From NCBI GenBank assembly GCA_022606135.1, contig JABYQN010000001.1, forward strand, positions 806,001-870,000: 64,000 bases of DNA. The letters are read 5' to 3'. How positions within the stretch are numbered: the first letter of the stretch is position 1; each line of letters starts with the position of its first letter. This stretch comes from Fomes fomentarius. Taxonomy: Eukaryota > Basidiomycota > Agaricomycetes > Polyporales > Polyporaceae. The notes below the pieces were generated by a model. It was not told the DNA's origin. It made no database searches and saw only the letters and a program-made list of their open reading frames with translations. Positions 10,161-21,424 of the stretch are shown here, piece after piece. A program made the translations under genes and the position numbers.

Positions 10161-11150
10161 ATTGATTGATTGCGTGAACTTATACGAACTATGTAACCAA
10201 TGTATTTGTACTGACGTTCCTGCTGGCCACTGGTGTCCCTGTACTGTACTGTGGTGTACTGTGGTAGTGTACCGTAGTCTCCTGTAAGCACTTTGTCAGG
10301 TGTGTGTCCACTTGTGTACTAATACTTGATCTCTTTTGGAGACCGTCATTTATCCGCGAAAGGTTTGATGAAAAAGAGAGTCCGGGGATCAAGGAGCTTC
10401 ACTTTCGCGGGGCGTCTTTCTCAATCTTCCTGCGGGTAACTTGAAGAGAGCAACCGAGTATCATCGAGCGTTTACTACTACAGTACATACTGAGCCGTCG
10501 GCCTGTTTCACGACAGAACATCTCAGCAGGAAACCTGCATCAGTGATATGGTAGAGTGCGACAAGACGCGATCAGAAGAGAGACGGAAGTAAGTATACAC
10601 TGGCAACCGTACTGCGCACGCGTCTAAGCTGCTATATCGGGCAGGGGCTGAGAAGCGCCCGTTTGTCTTGAGCGCTCCTTGTGGGATTCCGAGATCTAGG
10701 TACTCGGCGCATCTGTCCCTAGATTTGTCTCGGTCCGACTCGTCCTCATCTTCAGTCCAGCTTTTCATCTCGTACTTACCGCGACAAGGCAAGTTTCGGC
10801 TGTCTGTCTTCTGTCGACTGGGATGGCATGCAACGTGATATGTTACAGCCAAGATGCCAGTCTGCCAGCCACGATCCGAACATCAAACGTCAGGCACTCC
10901 TCCTTGTCCACTTCGCCTCCGCTGCCTCGCCCTCGCGTATCCGCTAGCTAGTCGTCCCATGAAATGGAACGGGGGGTGGGGCCGGCCGTAAGTCCCATGA
11001 TGCGTGACGTACCGTGGGCTAGCTAGGCTAGAGAAGTTTAATTGCTTTGGTCAGCGATTGCGATATAAGACTTGCCTCTCTCAATCGTCTCAAGCTGACT
11101 CAAAGTTACTCCCTCCCTTGCCCCCCGACCTCATCTACACCATCGCAACC
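10161..11150. other. Intergenic between the two F-box genes
   Basis: Contains a GTACTGT-rich stretch around 10238-10275 (several near-copies of TGTACTGTGGT) just past the first gene's stop, and a CT-rich leader (CTCCCTCCCTTGCCCCCCGACC) before the second gene. No coding exon recognised. Confidence 0.5.
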
Positions 11151-12658
11151 ATGCTGGTCGGAACGTCAGCCATCGACGCCGTCTCGTACACTGCTGCCCT
11201 CCCGGTCGAGCTGCTCACGAGCATCTTTTCATATCTCGCCCGGTCGAACACTCGGCAAACCGATCTTGTCTCTGCGACCCACGTGTGCAACTTCTGGCGC
11301 ACAGTAGCGCTCTGCCACGCTACTCTATGGGCAAACGTCTTTGCGACGAGCCCGTCCAAGGCTCTTGCATTCTTCGAGCGGTCGAAGGAGGTACTACTCG
11401 ACGTTCATATTGCCAGCACTTGCGATCTCGAATCGATCGTCCAGTTGCTGCGGACTCACAGCTCACGCCTTCGCACTCTTCATGTTGACGCAGCGGACGC
11501 AGCCTGTGCTGCTCGCTATCTCACCCACTTCTCGCAATTCACCGCACCGCAACTGCACTCCTTCCGCCTGGACGGACCTGATGTCTCTGCTGCAGATGCC
11601 GCCGTGATGTTATCGGTCCACCAGGACTTCTACGCCTTCCAACTGCAGCAACCGGAGAGCCGAGACTCGGAGTTACCATCGTTCCAGACCGTCCAGATGC
11701 GGCCTTTCTGCATCCCCTGGAGCGCGTCCATCTACAGGAACCTCTCCATTCTCGACCTCAGGGTGCCTTGTGTCCCCACTACGTGCATGAACCAGCTTCT
11801 GCACATCTTGCGACAATGCCCTGACCTGGAGTCATTCCGGGTGCACTCGTCTGTCTTCCGGCGCTCGACTACCCCAATGATGAGCCGTTGGTCCATCTCC
11901 CCAAGCTCAATTCGTTCCACATCGAGGGCCCTCCTCCGGGTCAGATCGCGGAGCTTCTACGCCACATCTCCCTTCCCGACACGACGCGCTACACCTTCTC
12001 TACTTCGGAGACACGCGACAGGCCATCCGACTACTCCATACTCCCTTCAGATCGCACGCACCTCCCGGGCTTCTCGTCGTTGCGCGCGATCGAATTTTCG
12101 CAAGTCGATTCCAACAATGTTATACTGACCGCCTACAATGCTGCGATGCCCGACGTGCCCGTTGTTACGCTCACTGTCAATGTCGCTGATCCCGGAACGG
12201 CCGCGACACGAATTGCGAGCACATTCAACGTCTCGGCAGTCGAGACCCTTACGTTCGCCCTCCCCGCGGTCCCCACAAAGACAGACCTCACCTCCGCTGT
12301 TCCACACTTGCTCCTTTGGGACTTCACGAGTGTCCGCACCCTTCGCCTCATCCGCTACCCGACAAATTCCATACGATCCCTCCTCGGTGCCCTGCGCACG
12401 CCGCCTTCCCAGAGCCTCTGCGAGCGGCGCGGCGTGGACATATCAGTCGCAGGATTGATGTGTCCGAAACTGGAGACGCTGGCAATGCTGCAAGTCGCGC
12501 CCCCGTGCCGGCTCTCGACCGACCTAAAATGGTTCTGCGACGAGCGTCGGAAGGCGAATTGCCCTCTTGCGTGTCTTCAGACAGAGTTGGGCGCGTTGCC
12601 CCAGGTCTGCCTGGACGCTCTGCGCGCTCGGGAAGTCAAGGTTGCATTCTCGGCTTGA
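11151..12658 (+). CDS. F-box-like/LRR protein 2, one apparent frameshift
   Basis: Paralogue of the preceding gene. The first frame (from 11151, context ACCATG) has the F-box LPVELLTSIFSYLARS...DLVSATHVCNFWRTVAL...LWANV and runs as far as LESFRVHSSVF. The matching C-terminal half continues in another frame from about 11866 (DYPNDEPLVHLPKLNSFHIEGPP) to the stop at 12658, with SLPDTTRY and CRLSTDLKWFCDERR aligned to LPPTTRY and CRVSTDVLWLCDERR of the neighbour. One extra base near 11861 (TTCCGG) would unite them: 1508 nt plus 1 is exactly 503 codons. A 44-nt intron at 11841-11884 (GTGCAC...GATGAG) would also restore frame but is shorter than usual and would remove sequence the paralogue keeps. 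Confidence 0.8.
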
Positions 12659-13301
12659 AACGCAAACCCATCTTCTCCTGTGAGCCTCGCGTCTTCCCTC
12701 TTAGTGTTTTACCTTACTGACGTTCGCTTTGACAGCATCCCCTGTACACCCTGTAACATCTGTGATAGTGTATCGTCTTACCCAGCGTTCCGCACGGGCC
12801 TCCGGTTGGGAGGGCAGATGCTTCGTTGACAGCATGCTCCGCTCGCTTGCCCAATTCCGGACGCGCAGCGCGCCTGGGATCATCGTCCAAAAGCGCGAAT
12901 GGAGTCTGGACTTGCGTCGGAGCGGCGCCCCTTCGCGACTCGAACATACTCGCTGCTGTCGTCTTCTGCTCTTCTTGCCCTCTTCCTGGACTGAATTCAG
13001 GACACTGTGTACTCTAATGTATCGATCATGACTCCTTGTATCTGTACCACCGGCTTTATAATGGCACATGCTCTCGACACCCTCGGATTTCTCTCTCGCG
13101 CTCCCGGGCGTCCCAGTTGCTATTTTACGACGCAATGCACGCGGTCGCAGACGCGTCAATCACGCCAAATGTAAGCGGTCAGTAAGTAAGGTAGCTTCAA
13201 GCAACGGCGTGCATTCAATAATCCCATCACCCCGTGTATGTCCGGAGGAAGATGTGCGTCGGCAGATTGCAATTGACTAAGACTTGGAATTCTCGCAGAC
13301 G
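12659..13301. other. Intergenic after F-box gene 2
   Basis: No protein family recognised. A few short open frames occur on both strands, none with convincing splice partners. Confidence 0.4.
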
Positions 13302-14270
13302 GCCCCTTCCTGAGCCTCGTCTGCTCCCGCACGCAACCTCTGCCCGGGCTGGCGTTTGCAAGTGTCACCCGCCGTGTCGTAAACGCTGCAGAAGAGTTGT
13401 CCCGCAATGATCCTCAGCTGATCCCCAGACCTCCGTGTCTCTCCATAGATGCTCCGCTTCTGTGGCGCCAGGAGGCCCGCGGGAAGCAATATAACGAAGT
13501 CATCTCAGAACCATCAAGGGCTTCAAGAAGTTTGCGTTGCACACCTCCAACGCCGAAACTTGCCCTCACCACTCGGACTCGAAACATTGAACAATGTCGA
13601 ACCCGGCACGAGACGCGACCCACGGTGGGTGGACCCGGTTTAACTCTGTGCTGTGAGCACGTGCGTTCAGCTGAATACCACGGCGATCTTCGCAGCATTC
13701 TACATGTGCGGCCTCGAAGAAGGCGCGGCGGCAGAGGCAGCGAGGACAGTCGGCATGCCTTCTGGCACCCCTTACTACAACCCTCGGGCTGGCGCCGTCA
13801 ACGAGCAATCCGAGTTCGACAATCCGTCATGGGCACTGTACCGGTACTGGCTCAGCCAGAACCCGTCTTTCCGGCCGGCGCAGACTAGTGCGTACTATCT
13901 GCTCTTAACTCGCTGTCATTCAAGCTTGCTACTTTCATTGTCATTCGCACTGTGATGGTGGCATACAAAATTTCATTGCCAATGCCCGACGTCCTGGCGT
14001 TGACATTGGCAATAGCCTTGACATTTCTGTAACGTGCTTGAGGCTGATGCCTGCCATTTTCGTGACACTGACGCCAGAGATGGAGGGCTGACTTTTTTTT
14101 GCGTCCGTGTACTACTAGGCGCGGAGTTGCAGCAGATGCTGAGAGAGCTTGGGTTCCGCCCGGAGGTGATCTCGCTCGCCAACTTTGGGGAGACGTATCT
14201 CCCGCACCTCGACGTGCGGAATTGGGCACGGCAGCTGGCGTTTGGGGTGTACCGGCAGACGGCGAGGTAG
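13302..14270 (+). CDS. Unrecognised protein, gene model incomplete
   Basis: Three stretches have coding character on the plus strand. From about 13302 one reads GPFLSLVCSRTQPLPGLAFA... and NAAEELSRNDPQLIPRPP. From 13668 to about 13889 one reads NTTAIFAAFYMCGLEEGAAA... and FDNPSWALYRYWLSQNPSFRP. After an intron ending ACTACTAG (14118) one reads ELQQMLRELGFRPEVISLAN...YLPHLDVRNWARQLAFGVYRQTAR and a stop at 14270. The join between the first and second parts (13480-13667) could not be settled: candidate introns there are too short or break frame. The gene may be damaged or have an unusual exon. No domain is known to me. Confidence 0.4.
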
Positions 14271-15336
14271 GTCCTTCGTCGCCCGAACTTTCGTAGTGCT
14301 GAGTCACAATGGACTGATGGAGTCCCGGTTTCCTCCTCGCAGCATCCCGCCCATGCCACAGGCGCGATTGTGATACTAAGCAATTTGTTGTACGAGTCGT
14401 TTAAAATCCGTCCAGTGCGAGAGATTTGTAGGATTGCAGCCATCAATCGTATCATCGTATCACTGTCGAGTGTCCGACGGCACCAGAGTCCCAAACCATA
14501 GGAAGTGGCATGGGACGGTCCAAGTCATCTCGGTGTGATACGCTGGCAGATATGTACATCACGAGTGAGCAGTGTGTTCTCCTCTCTTTCCGATCCCTTT
14601 GAGCTTCACCGCCTCACAAGAGTGGCACTTTCGTAGTAACATAGGACGCATAGTCGATGGTCAGACTAATCGAGCAGTCGATATCGCAGAACCCGCGCTT
14701 GCGATGTTACTAACAAGGTAGGCTGGGATGATCTAGCCAACAACAACTCTCCACGTTAAGAGAGATGATATAATTCTCTGCTTCTTCAAGATTCCCACAG
14801 AAAACTTGAATGCGACATCTGTCAGGCCGATCGATAGTTTACTCGCACTTGGCTCGAGCTTACCCCGGAAAACAGCGCAACTCTTGTCCGAGATGGTGAG
14901 CTCGGCCAGGCGGACAAGGAGTTCGGCGCCGTATAGGTTCAACGCAAGCCCCTCACACGGTGAACGTTGCGGAGGGTCTTGGTATGAGACTATGGCGCCG
15001 TAGGCGAATCCGATGTCCACAAGGGCTACAACTTGAAGCCATTCAGCCATGCTTACAGATAGACGTCGGAGGCTTGAAACTTGAGCTTTATCCCCTGTAA
15101 AGTAGGACACGAGAGACGCGAACAGCGGTCAAGATTGTATATGTCAATTGGAGAACGCTGATCGGTCGTGATAGTTGATCGGTCGTGATAGTGATCGGTC
15201 GTGATAGTTCTGCAGATGAGAAGATAACCACCTCTCTTCCAGAGAACCCCAGAAGTCCAAGCAGGTTTGTTGCATAACATACAGATCGAGTAGCATACAC
15301 CGCGGGCGTTGACTTCTCTTGAGTGCTCTTCTCATT
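14271..15336. other. Intergenic with an unsupported 125-codon minus frame
   Basis: A minus-strand frame at 15110-14733 (ends LLTWRVVVG) has moderately protein-like composition but no recognisable domain or splice context. The tandem repeat at 15159-15208 lies beside it. Treat as non-coding unless expression shows otherwise. Confidence 0.3.
15159..15208. repeat. Three tandem copies of TGATCGGTCGTGATAGT
   Basis: 17-nt units at 15159-15175 and 15176-15192 are identical; the third, 15193-15208, lacks only the leading T. It sits about 130 bp past the stop codon of the MIF gene. Near-perfect identity implies recent expansion. Confidence 0.9.
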
Positions 15337-15921
15337 TCAGCCGAAGATGGTCTTGAAGGTTGTACTCTGGTAACTGCAAGGTAGTGAGCCCTATATTCGA
15401 CTGAGGTCAAAGGACACATACCCAATGTTAGCGCGTCCAGGGTCGATGAAGGTTCTAGTCATTCGGCGGTCAGTTATAGTGCTAGGATTCCGACAGGGAG
15501 GGGGTGAGAATTACATGTAGCCTCGGTCATCAGGTACGCCCAGCTTCTCCTTGAAGTAAGCGAAGAAAGCCTTCGAGTATTGCTCGTTCTTCTCGGGCGG
15601 AAGGTTATCCAAACTGACCTGTATGGTTTCAAGTGAACTGAGTCAGAAGCACCAGGGAGTCGATGTAAATCTACACATACGATAGAGAGCAGAAAAGCGG
15701 GATCAAAAGTACCGTTGAATGTCAACGGTTTATTATCGTCGAGATGGACGGAGATATAGGCCTCCGGCTTTCCTAGAGTCTCCGCTGAGAACTGGCCCGA
15801 TCTCGTCAATATCGATATCACAAAGTACCGTCCCAAGTAACGCGCTCACCTTGGAGAACTCGAGAACGAACGCCTTCTTGTCGGCAACGTCGACGTTGGT
15901 CCTGAGATCGAGGGCGGGCAT
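15337..15921 (-). CDS. MIF-family tautomerase
   Basis: Macrophage migration inhibitory factor-like protein of the tautomerase superfamily; in fungi it is a small cytosolic trimer with phenylpyruvate-type tautomerase chemistry, physiological role unknown. Exons 15921-15850, 15791-15681, 15618-15515, 15454-15422 and 15373-15337 total 357 nt (118 aa), the normal length. Pro2, the catalytic base after Met removal, is present (MPALDLRTNV). The Lys32 equivalent lies in TLGKPEAYISV, and the Tyr95 equivalent in DDRGYITF. The residue matching Asn97 of human MIF is Thr. FNGTFDPAFLLSI and FIDPGRANIGY fit the family. Every intron is 48-64 nt. Confidence 0.93.
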
Positions 15922-16357
15922 ATCGAAGATGAGGGGAAAGGGGCTTCAAGTTTGAGCTTGCGGACAATCTCCTCTATATATTTGGTCACGGGGTCATGAG
16001 TTCCTTTGGCCTGGTTGGCCGACTACTTCAACCTGGAGTTGTGCTTGCTAACTTGGTTACTATGCTTAGTGAGCGTCCCTGCAGCTTCCTATGTGCCTGC
16101 TTCTAGCATGTTCTCTTGTGTGAGGCATTTCCCAGGTGTGCGATGATGCAAGAGAGCGAACGGACGCGCTTAACACCGGGCCGTCGAGCGAGGCTTCGAA
16201 GTCGACCGCGTCGTCGACGCGAGTGCAGCGCGCGCGTTCCCCACACTCGCCTAGGCAACTCTTCCCAGCTCTCCCACCAGGGAGAACGCAACGGTGCAAG
16301 TGTGGTAATCTGGCTGAGAAACGCGCGTATACTGCAGAGCTCAACCGCGGAGCCACC
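15922..16357. promoter_or_regulatory. Divergent MIF / TolB-amidohydrolase intergenic region
   Basis: 436 bp between start codons. On the MIF side there is a TATATATTTGG stretch (about 15974) 50-60 bp upstream of the ATG, a plausible TATA element on the minus strand. The other side ends in a GAGCCACC Kozak-like leader. Confidence 0.45.
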
Positions 16358-19300
16358 ATGGCGTCCGGTCTCATGAAGACAGAGTACATGGCGGGCTATG
16401 CGCCCCCAGCGTACAACGCTCCCAGAAGGACTCGTTTGGCTCGGACTGCGCTGCTCTTGTCCTCTGCCGCGCTCCTCTCTACCCTGCTGCCGTCCTCCTG
16501 GACCCCGACTGGGTTGCTCAACTTCAATATACAGGCCCCTCAAGCTGCATCGGCAGACCCAGCGGAGGAGTGGAAGGATGATATCTGGCCTCTCCGTGAG
16601 CAGACCCCTTGGGACATCTCCACCGACTTCCCCTTCCCCGAGTGCTCGAGTACGACGTGACCGAAGGAACATGGCTGCGCCTCGACGTGAACCCGAAGTC
16701 CGGAGAGATCGTATTCGACATGCTCGGCGACATCTATTGTCTTCCTGCGAGCGCATATAGCGATGTCACGCTGCACTCAGACTCGACCACAAGAGCTGTT
16801 CCAGTTCTCACGGGCGTCCCGCACGACTCCGACCCTCACTTCTCACCCGACGGGACACAGTTCGTGTTCAGAAGTGACGCTGGCTTGGGCGTAGAGAACA
16901 TCTGGGTCAAGCCATGGTCGGGTTGCGAGGAGGCTGATGTGAGGCCAAACAACGCCTCAGGCGACCTGCGGAATGCGCTGCAGGTGCAGAAACAAGAAGA
17001 GAGACTTCTTGCGAAGGGAGTCAGAGAATCAGAGGAGAGGAAGCGCAACCGACTGCTGCGCGAGGGTCGACTCAATGGTACGTTCAATACTGTTTCTGCC
17101 CTTTTGTGAGGCTTGTTCTCATCAAGCGTAGTCCGTCGTGTCACCAACGAGACGTACAGATGGGTGACCGACGCGCGATTCCATCCCTCCGGTAGCAAGG
17201 TTGTCGCAACAAAGTGGTATACGTCTTCGCGCAGTCTCGGAGCGGGAGAAGGTTGGGAATATCCTGTCCCTGATGACGGCGTAAGAGAAGGTTCCATCAA
17301 GGCTGGAAGTGGCAAAGTGTTGGTTGGACGAACGCTGCCGCTCGGATGGAGTGTGGAAGACTACGGTGACCAGCAAGTTGGACCGGAGCAATTCATCTGG
17401 CAAGGGAACGACTCTGTGATCTATTCCAAGAACACTGTCGATACTAGGGGTACATGGTACTACAGCAAAGGTACGTGTTGATCTCCTTGATGTAACATAT
17501 CCCATCTTCATTGATTCGCCGGCAGATGTACACAAGGGGACCTACTCCATCTTCTCGACGAATCTCACTACTAAGCGTACTACGACCTTGGTTGACGCGT
17601 CTCCTGGTGGCGCCACACGTCCCGAACTCTCACGCGATGGTCGTACTCTGGCTTTCGTCCGGCGTGTCCGTGACAAGGAAGCCCTCGTATTGAAGTACGT
17701 ATTCCTGTAACAGTTATATCACTCGCACTGACTTTCGAGCTCAGAGATCTCGAGACTGGCACTATTCGTAACATCTGGCACGGACTCAGCTATGACGCGG
17801 GCGTTGTGTCAGCACCATTCGGGACATACCCTTCCTTTGCATTCACCCCAGAAGACGACGCGGTCATCATCTGGGCTGCTGGACAAATTTACCATGTCCC
17901 TCTCGAAACGAACGCGAATGGCGAGCGCGTAGCAGGTGGAGAGCCTCTGGCCATCTCATTCAAGGCGCACATCGAGAAGCGGCTCGCAGAAACCCGTTCA
18001 CCCAAAACGGACCTCAAGTGGACCGAGACAAGCGATACCCAACGGGTATATGCGTTCTACGAACTCCGTGTGGATGAGGCCGGCGAGAAGGTCGTCTTCC
18101 AAGCTTCTGGCGCTACTTATGTGCAAGAGGTACAGAGCGGTAAGCACCATGCTAAGCAGGTGCCGGTGCTCTATCCGCAAGCGCCGTACTTCTCGCCATC
18201 CTTCGTCCCAGGTCATAGCGACCTTGTGATCCATGCGCGTTGGTCGGACGTGAACTTCACGACGTTTGAGCTGGCAAACATCACTTCTGGCACTGCCCAC
18301 GAGATCACTGGTCTTCCACTAGGTCGTTACTACTCGCCAGTGCTGTGCGCCTGCGGCGGCTCTGGACGCAAGATCGCCTTCCTGAAGACGGGCGGTGACT
18401 ACCTCACGGGAGACGTGATCGCCACCGCGGGTGCGGGCCTTTACATCGGCGAGCTCACACTCCCTTCGAGCTCCTCAAGCAAGGTCGCCATCAAGAACGT
18501 CCAATTCGTGCCGTCCGAGATCGACACATACGACGTTGTGCACACCCAGCTTCAATTCCTTGAGAAGAACAAGAAGCTGCTCGTACAGTCTCCGCAGCGC
18601 GCGTTTATCATCGACCTCGCTTCAGGACCAAACAATTTGGGAGACTACAAGCACGAAACGCTCGCTACTGGCCGCATGTCGACTGAGCTGGCGATCCCGC
18701 CTCCGACCTCGAAGGCGTTGAAGAGCGGGACGAAGGTTGCGATTGTGGACTTCTTCCAGGTGTACTATGCGCCAAATGTGAAGGCGGACGATGCTGTGTG
18801 GAGCAAGCCGGCGGACGCGACGAAGGGCCTTGTGAGGGTTAGCGTGGATGGAGGTCATTCGCTGGCTTGGAGCGGAGATGGGACGAAGTTGTTCTGGTTC
18901 CTCGGTATGCACATTGCGCCCTTGCTCATCGCTCACCTTCTGATACTTCACACCTCACACTAGGTCCTTTCCTCCACCATGTCGATGTGTCCAAGTTGGA
19001 TGTGTGCTCCAAGGCGGCACGGAAGGACCCAAAGACCCTCGGGCTCGCATGCACGAAGACGTACCCCAAGTACCAGGAGGTCATCGTCGAGTACGAGAGC
19101 GACGTGAGCCGTCTTAAAAGGGAGGCCAGGGCCTTCGCCGCGCAGAAATATGGCGATGACGCCATTGAGAATGCAGACTTTTTTGTCATCGCGAACGCGA
19201 CGCTGCTGACGATGGAAACTGGCAATATCAAGGGTGACGTCCTCCGGGACGCCGTACTTGTAGCCCGAGGAGGGGAGATCGAAGCTATTGTGGGCGTGCG

Positions 19301-20928
19301 CGACGCTGTCATTCCGTATGGCACGACTGTCATCGACGCGCAAGGAGGTCGGTCTCGTTGTTTCTCAATTCTGGTTTGCAATGAACTCACAGATGTCATG
19401 TAACTGATAGGGTTCGTCGTTCCTGGTTTCATTGATGTCCACGCGCACTGGAACGGCTATGACACCAACTTCCCTGCTCGGTCCTGGGAGATGGAGACGT
19501 TCCTCTCATATGGCGTGACGACGCTGCACAAGTAAGCAGAGTCTCGTTGAAAGACCCATGAAGGCGAACTGACATCGTGTTCGCATCGAAGCCCGAGCAC
19601 AGACACAGTCCTTGCATTTGCCGAGCGGTTCAGGATTGAGCGCGGGCAGTTGGTAGGGCCTCGTAGCTATCACACCGGTGACATCATCTACGGCGCTGGA
19701 GCCGCGGGTATTCATCAAGATATAGTCGACATGGACGAGGCTCGCTCTGCGCTTATCAGAATCAAGGTCGAGGGTGGTCCGTCGAGCTACTCATACAAGA
19801 ACTACAACCAACCGTCCCGGTACGTCTAACCCTGGGTATATACGTGGTGAGGACAAGTCTGACATGTGGTATAGAGCATCCCGGCAGAGGCTATTGCTTG
19901 CCTCGCGCGAGCTGGACATGCTCTGCGTTCCAGAGGGCGTGAGTATTTTGTCGTTCTTCCCTGGATATCGCTGATTCAAGCATCTCGTAGGGTATGAACT
20001 ACGACTGGGATCAAACTTACATCGTTGATGGTACGTCCGCATCCCATGTTCATTCCGGGGCCTCTGTCTGACATGGTGGTTGACAAGGCATGACCACTGT
20101 CGAGCACTCTCTCCCCATTCCGGTTCTCTACGATGATATTCTCATCATGTATGCCCTGAGCGGTACTGGCGCCACCCCGACACACCTTGTCAATTATGGC
20201 GGAACTATGGGTGAGGAGATGATTTGGGCCAACGAGGACCTACCCAACAACTCGAAGTGAGTCAACTCAATGCTCCTTCCTGACCTTATCTGACTACATT
20301 GCAATTCGCACAGGCTAAGGCGCTTCATCCGGCACGACATCCTCGAGGGCCTGACAGAGTCCACTGCTCGTCCTCTGAACTGTGAGGTTCCCTCCCTCTT
20401 CTATGACCGGATGGATGCCTGACCCTGGCTTGTAACCTAGCGTACCAATTGGTTAACACCTCTATCTCGGCCGCCAAGATGGTTCAGAAGGGCCTGAAGG
20501 TGCACATCGGCGCGCACGGGGAGCCGCCGATCGGCCTGAACTACCATGCGGAGATGTTCTTCACCAAGCTCGGAGGCCTGACGAACTACGAAGTAAGCTC
20601 AGTTTCTTTCCATGCAAGCTCAAGGTCAAGTGGTCTACATGAGTCTCTTCTGCTGACCTACCATCCCCCATAGGTCCTTCGCGCCGCAACGGCAGACGCA
20701 GCAATCACTCTCGGAATCGACAGCTCGCTCGGGACGCTCACTCCCGGCAAGCTCGCCGACTTCCTTGTGTACCCTCCTGGGGTTGACCTCCTCGAGGGCG
20801 ATATCAGCGGTACGAGAGACATCCGCTTCGTCGTCAAGGGCGGTCGTGTTTGGGATGCGGAGACTATGACTGAGGTGTGGCCTGTTCCTGGACGGCGGGA
20901 GCCGTTGCCCCCTCTGAACGCGGAGTAA
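16358..20928 (+). CDS. Membrane-anchored TolB-propeller/amidohydrolase fusion
   Basis: About 1289 aa in 13 exons. Residues 26-48 are one hydrophobic segment (RTALLLSSAALLSTLLP), so a type II anchor or uncleaved signal is likely. A TolB/WD40-like propeller follows, with repeats such as DSDPHFSPDGTQFVF, VTDARFHPSGSKVV, RPELSRDGRTLAFV and LAWSGDGTKLFWF. The C-terminal amidohydrolase barrel starts VVPGFIDVHAHWNG (the HxH metal site), then TTVEHSLP and KVHIGAHGE give further metal-site histidines, and it ends LGTLTPGKLADFLVYPPG. Substrate unknown. The frame breaks near 16634: DFPFP continues as RVLEYDVTEGTWLRLDV only with one extra base in TTCCCC, after which the total is 3870 nt, whole codons. 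A 47-nt intron (16596-16642) also restores frame but would delete the WDI segment that family members keep. Confidence 0.88.
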
Positions 20929-21103
20929 GTGTGGTGAAGCGCGATGCAGGGAATGACTTGGCGTGCTTGGCTTGGATATAGGATGTACGACGTAGTGAGT
21001 GTTGACGTATATATGTTTTTGCTGCGCGTTGCGGCACAGTGACATGCGTATGCTGTTGCGTCTGTTGGATTTCCATGATTAACTACGCAGGGGAGCGTAT
21101 TCG

Positions 21104-21424
21104 GTGCTCGGGGCTGGACGGCATTCCTTCATCTTTCCAATGGGGAGACTGTTGGACTGTTCCGATAATCAGATGGACGGACGCTGCGAATTCTGGGCAT
21201 ATGACGTGAGCAGCAAATACATGTTTTACTATTCTGTTTCGTCAATCAGCAGCCAGGACGCGGCCAATGGCGTTGCGACTACGTCGATGAACTCAGACTC
21301 AGAGGATCTCGGACAAGTGATCACTTTGAAGGATGGAGGATGCGACTTCATCGTCAGGGCCCGTCCAGCTGGTAGTGGCATCTTCATCGACCTTGACACT
21401 TTGCACGCCTTTACGGGGAAATAA
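21104..21424 (+). pseudogene. GH43 fragment, relic of a duplicate
   Basis: An open stretch of about 106 codons matches only the middle of a GH43 arabinanase: MDGRCEFWAYDVSSKYMFYY...SQDAANGVATTSM...DLGQVI, parallel to VGRCTPWAPDINSVDGRYVLYY in the intact neighbour. Signal peptide, first catalytic Asp region and catalytic Glu region are missing, and the pKa-modulating Asp context has changed (WAYDV). It lies 0.8 kb upstream of the intact GH43 in the same orientation, so it is probably the remnant of a tandem copy. Confidence 0.75.

Noticed and set aside
16136..16660. 174-codon frame upstream and into the TolB gene
   Set aside because: Only the part from the ATG at 16358 is the real exon; the upstream half is leader sequence.
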